Shown one piece after another: positions 11,767-20,640 of a DNA stretch of 64,000 bases. Origin of the DNA: Dipteronia dyeriana (Eukaryota; Streptophyta; Magnoliopsida; Sapindales; Sapindaceae); NCBI GenBank assembly GCA_032871835.1, contig CM065299.1, positions 40,994,706 through 41,058,705 of the forward strand, written 5' to 3'. The position numbers and the translations under genes are program-made. The first letter of the stretch is position 1. Each line of letters starts with the position of its first letter. The notes beneath the pieces are model-generated. The model did not search any database, was not told where the DNA came from, and worked only from the letters and a program-made list of their open reading frames with translations.

Positions 11767-11913
11767 ATGAGACGTTGGTCTCGAACATCTAATGGTAGAT
11801 TAATTAGGAGATCCCAATCACCCACATTCACTAACAACATGGCTAAAAACCCACTTAGACATCCAGCAGGAAACCAAGCCGAAAACATGCACAATATAGT
11901 CTTGGGAATCTGA
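11767..11913 (+). pseudogene. 48-codon ORF, possible gag-start remnant
   Basis: This short ORF starts MRRWSRTSNGRL, is arginine-rich, and stops after NIVLGI. Its place about 450 bases past the primer site is where gag would begin. No Gag domain follows. It may be a vestige of a gag leader or may be chance. Confidence 0.25.
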
Positions 11914-12292
11914 CTTTAAAAAATCATGTTTGCTAATTTTTAAGAAAATTGGATGGGAAGCATATCCCCGACCCATAGAGGGCGTTGAAGCTGTTTCTGG
12001 ACGTAAAACCAGAAAAAGATGTGAGCCACAATCACAACTGCCAATAAATATCCTTTTGTTTTTATTATCTTTTTCCTTTCGCATTTAATGTCTTTTGTAA
12101 TTATTGTTATTTACTTTTGATTTTTGAAGAGAACAAGTAATGCATAATTGATCTGAATCTCAGTTTGTGATTGTCCCATGGTTTTTATGCATTTTATTTT
12201 TCTGTATTTTGTATTTCTTTTGTTGTTTTGCAGGATTTTATTATCTTTCAAGTTGTTCAGGTGATATCTTCTAAACCTTACCTCTTTATAAT

Positions 12293-12310
12293 GACATTGG
12301 GGACAATGTC
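12293..12310 (+). other. GACATTG-GGGA-CAATGTC hairpin box
   Basis: A perfect 7-base inverted repeat with a four-base loop, followed by TCTCGTTCTGGTTTGGGG. From memory, a similar ACATTGxGGACAATGT...TTTGGGG stretch recurs in the 3' region of plant gypsy elements. Here it supports the gypsy affiliation of the pol-less element. Its function is unknown to me. Confidence 0.55.
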
Positions 12311-12830
12311 TCGTTCTGGTTTGGGGAAGGGGATAGTTGATTCAATAACTTTTGTTTTTTTTTTTAAAAAAAACAAACTTCTTACCAATTTTTTTTTTTA
12401 AAGATGGCCGAGTAAGGAGATCTTTTAGATACTTCTGAGACGCATCTTTGTAGTTCTAATGCATTTTTTTCCTCTCTTCTGACTATTCAAATTTATAAAC
12501 TCTCCGTTGTGACATCATTGACTAATCCTTTTGTTCATTAAGTCATCTTAAGAAAGTTTTCAAACTATTTAAGACACGCACATTGACACGTGATTATATG
12601 CAGTAAGTTGAGATTTTGCGATATTTAGTTCTGAAACCTCATTCAAGGGTAACAACCGAAGGCAGTGGTCTTGTTTAAAAATATATTTAGTAATAATATT
12701 AATAATATTTTTGTGTGTTGTGACCAAAACTCTTGCTTAGTAGCCGGGCCTCATGCCTCATTAAGTATAGAGTGTTCGCGTAAAACAGTGGAGTCTAGAT
12801 AAGAATAAAGTGCAGTTTCGTAGCCTCTTT

Positions 12831-13070
12831 AACTCGAGCATTTAAGTCTAAGGGGTGCTTCAAAACCTAATGCCCTAAGACCAATTGGTTTGGGAGTCAT
12901 TGACCCAAAGCTCGTTATACGGGTTAAAGAGAAAGCTTAAGGGAATTGTACTAAAAAAAAAATCTACAATCCAAGTTATTTAGCCCGTAGGAGTGTTTTA
13001 ACACTTAATGCCCTAAAGCCAACTGGTTTGGGAGTCATTGGCCTAAAGCTCGCTACATGGATTAAAGATG
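12831..13070. repeat. 138-bp-period duplication in the internal region
   Basis: Two diverged copies share AATGCCCTAA, CCAA(T/C)TGGTTTGGGAGTCATTG and AAAGCTCG, at 12869 and 13007 respectively. They lie between the hairpin box and the 3' LTR. Such hypervariable tandem duplications are common in the 3' untranslated region of plant gypsy elements. Confidence 0.75.
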
Positions 13071-13381
13071 GAATGTTTGTTTCCAATTTTGTTATGTTAA
13101 AAAAATAATAATAATAATAAGATTACTGCCTAAGGAAGAAGCCCTGATGAGATTTCGGAATGCAAATGTTGCTTGATTTCAATTGAATCTCATAGTTATT
13201 GTGTTGATCTTTATTAAGCATAAGAAAGTTTGATTGATAACACAATTGATGGCTGGTGGTCAAAGGGTAAGAAAAGAAGTCTGAGAGAGTTTGTCTATTT
13301 GGTAGTTTAGAGATTTGAATTTGAGTTTTTACTGTTTTCGTTTTAATTGCTAGAGACTAGCAATAAGCTGGTTAGGGGGTG

Positions 13382-14328
13382 TGATTAACACTGAAAAGTG
13401 TATGTTTACTAAGGGATAATATCATCATTTTATACTTCCAATATGATTAATTCCCCAATTTAGACATAATTTCGTTCGTTCGCTTAAATAAATGTGTTGT
13501 GTAGTAATCAGTGTATTTTTATTTGTATTTCAGAGGTAATTCGATCAATTCAGAATCATGGAGAAGTCAGATGGTAAAACAAACATCGTTTTCAAGTTTA
13601 GAACGTCAAAAAACCTTAAGAAGAGCATGAAGGGCATTTTCATAATTTTACTATTCACTGTTCACTGTTGACTTTCACTGTTTACAGTTGACTTTCACAG
13701 TTCAATCATGGATGCATATTGTTCACTGTTCATTGTTCACTATTCACTTCATGGATGGATTACTGTTCACTGTCACTGTTCACTGATGATGTGGTAAAAT
13801 CTGGACGCTCCATTCTAAATTCATCGGATGGTCAACTTTCATCCGTATTTTGTATAAATAGGGGGCCTCTCCCCCCCTAATTTTGATACTCTGAATCCAA
13901 ATATGATAATATATTTGTGAAATTCTCTCTTTTGTTCTCAAATTCTCAGTTTAAATAAAATAACTATTTTCTAGTTAAATTACGTCTGGCTAATTTTATA
14001 TAGCTGGGGCAAAATATGATACTGTTGGTATGGAAAATATGATCCAATTTGGTAAGTTTATTATTTTTATGCTTTCTCCCCTCTGATCTTTAAGGTGATT
14101 TTGACTCACTGCAGATAAACATATATTTTCTAGTACAGTGAGTCCTTTTACCCATATTTATCAGAGAGTGGTTTCTCCCCTCTGATATTTGTGGAGTTTT
14201 TGACTCACTGTAGGCAGACAGATATTGTCTAGCACAGTGAGTACTTTTACCCATATTTATCAGAGAGTGGTTTATCCACTCTAATCTTTGTGGAGTTTTG
14301 ACTCACTATAGACAAACAGATATTGTCT
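13382..14328 (+). repeat. 3' LTR of the pol-less gypsy-type element, truncated
   Basis: It matches the 5' LTR from TGATTAACACTG through the third tandem unit, then breaks at TCTAGC/GACC (14328). The terminal part equivalent to about the last 330 bases of the 5' copy is absent. The polypurine tract lies at about 13373-13381. Confidence 0.85.
13853..13860 (+). promoter_or_regulatory. LTR TATA box
   Basis: TATAAATA is followed by GGGGGCCTCTCCCC. Its position in mid-LTR, just after a repeat-rich U3, fits a retrotransposon core promoter. The 5' LTR lacks this match because the sequence there reads GTACTAAAAG. Confidence 0.6.
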
Positions 14329-14779
14329 AGCGACCTTAAAGCAATGAGTTATATAGGACATGTCAACGACCTTAAAGCAATAAGTTATATATATATATGA
14401 GATCCAAACAAAGTGAGGTTGTTTTGGATAAAATGTTCCAGCTTCCTCTATGTGCACTGGTGACATGCGCTGGTCGAGTAGCGCACAACCTTATTTTTCA
14501 ATAGGCACTGGTCGAGTGGCGCAACACATGCGATGATCCACTGGAATGTTGCTCTGGTGAGGCTGTGCTAGTCGAGTAGCGCATTGCCTATTATTCTAAC
14601 TATGCGGGGGTGCAGTGGCGTAACTTAGTGGCGTAACACATGCGATGATCCACTGGAAAGTTACGCTGGTCGAGTAGCGCACCACCAGCGCAAAGCCTAT
14701 TCTTTTAACACTCAAACACACAAAATCAACAAGTTCAAGAGTGATGAAATTGCATCATATTCTAATGTCTAGCATGACA
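14329..14779 (-). repeat. 5' LTR of element B, U3-side part, with GGTCGAGTAGCGC repeats
   Basis: The stretch ends, read on the - strand, with the start TGTCATGCTAGACATTAG, a plausible LTR beginning. It contains several copies of (C/G)TGGTCGAGT(A/G)GCGCA between about 14470 and 14685, plus ACACATGCGATGATCCACTGG twice (about 14523 and 14636; first 20 bases quoted exclude the last). Together with 9007-10020 it would make a 1465-base LTR split by the gypsy-type element. The joining is inferred from position, not proven. Confidence 0.5.
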
Positions 14780-14929
14780 TAAAACTTTAATTACAAGAGG
14801 CAAATAAATCAACAAGAGTCATTTAAATCAAAATGCACACAAGTACAAACACTCAACATATATGAATAAGAGTTATGCATGAATATGTGAGTGTGTGCAA
14901 CTATCTCATCAAAGCAAGTAAGCACAAGA

Positions 14930-16126
14930 ATTTTACCTTTGGTGCTTCTCCTCTTGAGGTCTTGAGAGCCTAAGCTACCCTTACATAATACCCCAAAAAT
15001 GTGATTTGTTCACGAAATAAGCCAATCAATAAATGAGGTCTTTACAATCCCAAGCAAACCGAGAAAAATCATTAACACAAATAAAAATATTTTTCTTACC
15101 TTTAAAGGTTTCGGTTTGGATTGGCTCCAGTAGGTCCATGTGTACACGTTCTAAGGGCTTCTTGGTAGTAAAATTAGTGCTCTTTTTATGAGACACAGGT
15201 TTGTTTACCTAGCTGACAAGGTTCACAAAAAACCATCAAGTTTCTTACCAAGACAAGGTAGACCTCTAACTGTATTATACTTTTCAAGCTTCTTAAAATC
15301 TTTAAAGTTCATATGGCCTAATCTTTAGCCATAATTTCCTTATACCATAATTTCCTTATACCATAATTCAAGCTTGTTACAATCTTTAGCCATATTTCAA
15401 GTTAGATGGTCTATCGCAAGACAATAGCAACTATCAATAGATATTTTGACTTTCAAAACAATTTTGCCCTTTTTATCAATTGTAGTACACACATCCTTCT
15501 TGAAAAATTTCACACAAGTTAGTAATACTATTCAGGTTAGCTTGTATACCGTCTACGTACAAGGTATTTTTAAGTTTAGGTAATCCGGGGATACAAATTG
15601 TTCCCTTGCCTAGAACTTGCTTTTTGGTGCCATCACCAAAAATCACCCAACCACTATCCTTCATAACAAGTTTTTTTTAAAGAACTTCTTGTTACAGGTC
15701 ATATTCCTAAAGCCTCCACTATCTAGGTACCATGAATAAGTTGAATTGGCTCTAAGTGCATATTGTGCAACATGACATTGTGTTGTGTTTTTTCTTAATC
15801 CAAACTTTCTTAATAAACATCTCATCCATACTTTCATTAGCATGCTTGGACTTTTCATTATCCAATTTGACTCATTTAGTTACATTTTCAAACAATTCAA
15901 ACAAAGCATTATCAACTTCCTTATGCATAGTAGAATGAGGCACAACACCATTTTTCATAAAGAAATCATCAACAACAATTTTCTCAACACGCTTTTCCAA
16001 GGTCTTTTTGGTATAAGTCTAGATTCATATGATCATGCTAAAATTGTCATATATTTAGCCTTCAATTCCATTTCCTTTGTCAAGTTTTCATGCATTTTTA
16101 CGTGTCTTTTGGCTCTTTTTGTATGA
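14930..16126 (-). pseudogene. SIRE-like copia protease and integrase fragment
   Basis: Read on the - strand. The protease segment STYSWYLDSGGFRNMTCN lies at about 15700-15745, with D-S-G present. Next comes the pre-integrase segment with DGTKKQVLGKGTICIPGLP (about 15570-15640). The integrase start follows: CEPCQLGKQTCVS near 15190-15225, then KKPLERVHMDLLEPI near 15125-15170 with the first catalytic Asp, then CVNDFSRFAW near 15050-15080. Stops and frame changes are frequent. Beyond about 14930 it is no longer recognisable. Part of the sequence recurs at 27007-27200 and 29464-29600. The right part (16020-16126) was not identified. Confidence 0.75.
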
Positions 16127-16139
16127 ATGTAAGCAATTA

Positions 16140-16394
16140 GATACATTTTATAAGAAAGGATGAAAAGCGCGAAGATTCAATGAAAATAAGTAGAAATCAG
16201 TGAAGAAAGGCTTCAGTGTACAGGTCAGTGCGTGGGTCTTTACCCGTACACAACCAACACATAAACTGCATAGCAAATCTGAGAAGCATATCAATGCCTA
16301 TCAGGTAACTGAATGGGTCCCTACACGCGTACAACCCATGCACTTGCCAAAAACAAAGAAGCAAAGTAGAAGTATCAAGGAACCGTGCGGTTCT
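16140..16394. repeat. gypsy-type LTR remnant, left half
   Basis: It has short GC-richer pieces such as GTGCGTGGGTCTTTACCCGTA and TGGGTCCCTACACGCGTACA (16226-16340; first quoted to 20 bases within limit when its last base is dropped). These resemble U3 sequence of plant gypsy LTRs. Copia element II interrupts it at 16395, and the apparent continuation is at 25818. The family is not identified. Confidence 0.35.
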
Positions 16395-18605
16395 TGTTAG
16401 GATTATGCTCGATAGCAAGAGTGTAATATTGTAATTGACAATCTTTTCATATTAATAATGTGATTTATAGTTTAACAAATCTTAAAGAATTTATATTTTA
16501 ATAATTATAATTGTCAAAAGTAAATAATCATAAGGTCAAAAGACTATGAGAATAGAAGAATTGTTCGTACATCAAGATATGTATGAGGTAAACACAATTA
16601 TTTAGTTAGTCTTGAATAGCATTCCCAACTTAAGATAAAAGGTTTGGCGCCTTTATCTTGTCAAAGTTGTAGATTCTTTTGCTAGCATTTGAGTTGGATC
16701 AAATGTGTTATGATGAGTCTAAAATCATCAAAGTGTGGTGTCTTCAGGCAAAAGAATCTAGCGCACTGGGTGCATTGAATATGATCAAAATGAAAATCTT
16801 TATCTAGAACCGTCAATGGATAAAAGTTTTCATTTGAAGACAATCAGAGTGTCTATCTCAATCCTGAGATATATGATAGACTTATGGTTGCAAGTGTTAT
16901 CATTTGAGTTATCAATGAGTACAATTATATAGCATAGTCTATCCTCAATAGTTTGGTTGTATTCATTTGTTAATCGATAGAGGACTTCAGTTATAGATAT
17001 GGACATCATGGCTCCATTTATTGAATGAGAGTAGAATACCATCATATGAATGTTTTGGGGTATTGGATATTAAATCTTAACCTTAAGTTTTCAATAGTGT
17101 CTATTGAAACATGGCTTCTGGACAAGTCAAAATATCCAAGTTCAAAATGTGGTCATATGAGTAAATATGGTAACTTGGAGAGCTATAGGCGGTCTATGAG
17201 CTCTTGACGATTACTGAAATTCTTCACGAGGATAGACTTTCTCCAATAAGGTTGTCTATGGTATGAATGAGTAACATCAACTTATTCTATCTTTATTTAA
17301 GAGTTCAATTTTAGTTCTTTAGTGGAATGAACTAAAATTAAATAGATTGGACCTAAGTAAATCATTTGTTGATTGTGATTGGGTTGTGTCTTTTGGAGCT
17401 TAAATTTAGATAGCCCGCCAAAATCCACAATCCACACGAATTTGTATGGATCACTTGATATATTCTACCGGACCAATTTAGGGGTCCATTTAGAATTGTA
17501 TTAAGGCATGTGAACTTGTTTCTTTTTGTAAGAATACGTCTAGTTCACATATGGACTTTTTATTAAGGTCCAATGGATTTAATAAAATAAGAAAAATAAA
17601 ATATGACCCATATATATGTGTTGGGCGGCAAGGCTATTTAGAATAGTTTAATTATATTATTTTTATTTCATTATTTAATTAAATGGAAATGAATTAATTT
17701 GTTGATTAATTAATTATTTAACTAAAAGTCAAAATATTTTTCTATTAGGATATGGTCTCCTAAATATTATACTATTGTTGGTAGTATAATTAATATTAAA
17801 GACTATATTTGATAAGCAGATAAAGAAAATGAATCATTTATCTAATCAAATTAGGAAGTCTTTAATATGGTTACAAATACACTATTGAGTTGGATTAGGA
17901 GTTTTGGTGTAGGAAAAAATTCCTTTTGGAAAAGGATTCTTAACCACCAAGTAAATCTACCTAAGGATAGGATTCTTAACCACCAAGTAAATCTACCTAA
18001 GGAGAGGATTTGGTCTCCTGTATATATACTTGTAAATTTCGACCAAGTATGAGTTTTTGGGGTGAGAAGTTGTTTATTATTTAATTTTTTATTGTTCTAT
18101 AAAAAAAATAACTTCGTCCAACTCATTGTGTGAAGAATTCGGCCAAGCATAGAGAAAAGAGGGAACATTTATGTTTTCGATAGTACACTAGTACCCTTTG
18201 CATCAAAAGGGTTTTTTGTACAACATCAAATCAAGGTTCACGCGAGTTTCAATCAAATTGATTGATAATTCAAAAGTGACCGGACGTTCTTAGTTTTTCT
18301 CTTGGAGGATTATTGTGACTAACAAAGAAGAAGATTTTGTTTGTTTCCATCCTCATGTATACAATTTAAAGAAAGGGAGCCCACACTCCTAGGTGATTCA
18401 CGTTCGTGATTGGATTGGAAGATCTTAGGAATTCAATTCGACGCTAGTTCAATCGTCACAAAAAAAAGGAACGATACTTTTTTATACAACAATTAATCTA
18501 GGGTTAAGGTTCTTGTTATTAAAAGGGATTTTTTTTTAATATACGCAAACCCTAATGTTTTTTTTCTCACGCTTCCATTGCGTTTTGAACCGTTTTTTCC
18601 CTACA
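16395..18605 (+). repeat. 5' LTR of element II
   Basis: 2211 bases, TGTTAGGATTATGCTCG to TTTTTTCCCTACA. Two 36-base tandem units (GGATTCTTAACCACCAAGTA..., starting 17934 and 17970) lie just before a TATATATA stretch at 18021. The 3' LTR has the repeats but has lost the TATA segment. Open frames here are chance. Confidence 0.92.
17934..18028 (+). promoter_or_regulatory. 36-bp tandem repeats and TATA box of the copia LTR
   Basis: Units with the core TTAACCACCAAGTAAATC precede TATATATA (18021-18028). Equivalent repeat clusters lie before TATA-like sequence in element IV (about 47968-48130 and 56815-56975). On the - strand, element III has them at about 37835-37925 and 45340-45430. The conserved position upstream of TATA suggests a repeated enhancer in U3; this is inferred. 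Confidence 0.55.
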
Positions 18606-18607
18606 AT

Positions 18608-18620
18608 TGGTATCAGAGCC
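18608..18620 (+). other. primer-binding site of element II
   Basis: TGGTATCAGAGCC lies two bases after the CA end of the 5' LTR. It is the initiator-Met tRNA type used by most plant copia elements. Confidence 0.93.
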
Positions 18621-19872
18621 TGGTTGTACCCTTGATTAATTGATGTATGTGTTCTTGAATCTTTTTCTTTTTTTTTGTATATATGCATGTTTTAGAAAGA
18701 GATGACACTCTAGGTATTCACATATATATTTACATTGGAATGTATGGATATATATATATATATATATGTTTTATATGTGGTTTGTTATTGCTCAATTTTG
18801 GTCCTAGAATTTCAATGTATTTTCTTTTGGGATTGTAACAAGAAGGATGGTCTATCATCGCCATAATTTCCACCTTGGTAGTTGCTAAGTTTTTTGTTGT
18901 TGTTGTTGTTGGAATAAAAAAAACTGCACGTGCGTGCGAAGAGCGCTCAGCCACTTTTGTAGTGGCATGGGCTGCGCACGGCAGCCCTTTGGTAGCCATG
19001 GGATGCGCATGGCAGCCCTTTATGGGTTTGTGGCATGCGCATGCCCATGGGTAAGGACGAAGGGTGTGCACGCCCATGGGAGGTAGCCGAGGGAGTACTA
19101 ACAATGAAGGTCGCGTGAAGACTTGTTCGCCAAGAAAGGAGTTCTTGTATTCCAAGATATATGTAATTTACTTGTTTTTCTAGGATGGACCAAAATTGTA
19201 GATATTTATATTTTTTGTAAATATTGCAATGTTTGTCATTGTTTGATAACATGTCTTATAGAATAGGAGTGCCACTCGTATATCTCTTTTGGTATGAACA
19301 TGTATTGAATGGTTTAAGTATCTAAATTGGCATCTAGATAACTTGGTAAATCATTCTTTGGAATTCGATCACACACCTTAAACAATTGAGTGGGAGAAGG
19401 TGTTTTGGAACACCTATGGCCTCCAAGTTTAGTTGAGCTTTATGTTTCATGAATAACCTCCCAAGAGGTATTCATGAATGGAATTTAGCAAGATACTTCC
19501 CTTAAAGGATAGACTAGACAAGTATCCCAAACAATATCTACTCCCAAAGGAGGGATATTCGTGAGGGATTATATTGAAGGTAAATAACTTGGTAACACAC
19601 TCGATGTGAGTTTATTAATATCCTCCCAAGAGTTCTTTTTAATATAAACACAAGGTTAAAATTGAAAACGTTGGTTTTTATGTTAACAATTAGGTGGGAC
19701 CTAGTCCAACTAGTAAATGGTACGTACTCCCAAAGGAAGCGTGATATTTATGGGTGTTGGATCACCATTGAATTTTTACGATTGAATTATTTTATTTAAT
19801 TCAAGATAAATATTCAAAAGTGCTATATCATGATTGTTTACTTATATAATTTTTTGTTATTAAAAATAAATC
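18621..19872 (+). other. untranslated leader of element II
   Basis: 1.25 kb between the primer site and the gag start, with no coding domain. It contains a TA microsatellite (about 18748-18768), a GTT run (18895-18911) and a GC-rich block (18918-19105) that includes two near-copies of GCGCA(C/T)GGCAGCCCTTT. Antisense open frames over this block are composition artefacts. Confidence 0.75.
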
Positions 19873-20640
19873 ATGACCCTATCTCTAATCAATATCCTAA
19901 AAGATAATACTTTAACAGATGATAATTATGTCACATGGAAAAGGAATATTGGGTTGTTGTTGCAAGCTGAAAAGTATAAGTTCATTATGTATATTCCTTA
20001 ACCACCAAACTAATGAATCTAACTCAGGAAGCAAAGATATGAGTATCAGTAGTGGAAGTCTTCAGATGAGATGGCTAAATGTACGTTACATTATGGCCAT
20101 CATCTCCGACGTGTTGCAACAGCAACATGAAGGAATGGAGACTGCTGCCGATATAATGATGTCTCTAGAAGAGATGTTTGCTATGAGGTTTAGGATGACT
20201 AAGAGAGAGAGGCAGTGATTGCGTTTATGAATCTTAGGAAGAAACCTGGACAGGGTGTGAAAGATCACAAGATAAAAGTCATAGCACATCTCAAACATTG
20301 TTGAACTGAATGGTGCTAAGATAGATGGTGAGACCAAAATTGACATAATTGTCAACTCACTATCAGATTCCTTTGATCAATTCAAGTTGGACTGCACCTT
20401 GAATAATAAGGAATACACCTTGCAAGGTCTGATGCAAGATGTTCAAAGTGTGGAAAAAATACTTGTGAAAGGCAAGGGTCAAGAGATTCATATGCTTGGT
20501 AAGTTGCTATTGTTAAAGACCCGTAAGAAGGTCAAGAGACAACAAAAGAAAAGGCAACTTGAGCCTTCTTAGAAGGAGACCAAGAAAGTAACCAAGATCA
20601 AAGGAAAGTGTTTATTTTATGGTGAAAAGGGTCAAAGGAA
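19873..20640 (+). pseudogene. copia gag of element II, degenerate
   Basis: The ATG at 19873 opens SLINILKDNTLTDDNYVTWK, the N-terminal motif of UBN2-type copia Gag. Recognisable later parts include MRWL-N-YIMAIISDVLQQQ (near 20070-20120), GVKDHKIKVIAHL (near 20255-20290) and DGETKID / LSDSFDQFKLD (near 20320-20395), spread over three frames with several stops. The zinc knuckle near 20605-20640 is only half present (CLFYGEKGQRN): the second cysteine is a tyrosine, and the His/Cys half is absent because the sequence jumps into the pre-integrase flank. It once formed the particle and bound RNA. Confidence 0.85.

Larger units (their letters stand above)
10021..14328 (+). mobile_element. pol-less gypsy-type LTR element (LARD-like)
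   Basis: Two direct LTR copies (10021-11297 and 13382-14328) flank a 2.1-kb internal region. The 5' LTR is followed at once by TGGCGCCGCTGCCGGGG, the primer-site type seen in plant gypsy elements of the Athila/Tat group. A purine-rich AGGGGGTG precedes the 3' LTR. The internal region has no Gag or Pol domain, so the element depends on proteins supplied in trans. The 3' LTR is cut short by about 330 bases, so no target duplication can be read. It lies inside the SIRE-like LTR of element B. Confidence 0.85.

Noticed and set aside
18730..19155. 141-codon antisense open frame
   Set aside because: It lies over the GC-rich leader of element II, has no domain and low-complexity composition, and is opposite to the element's sense strand.
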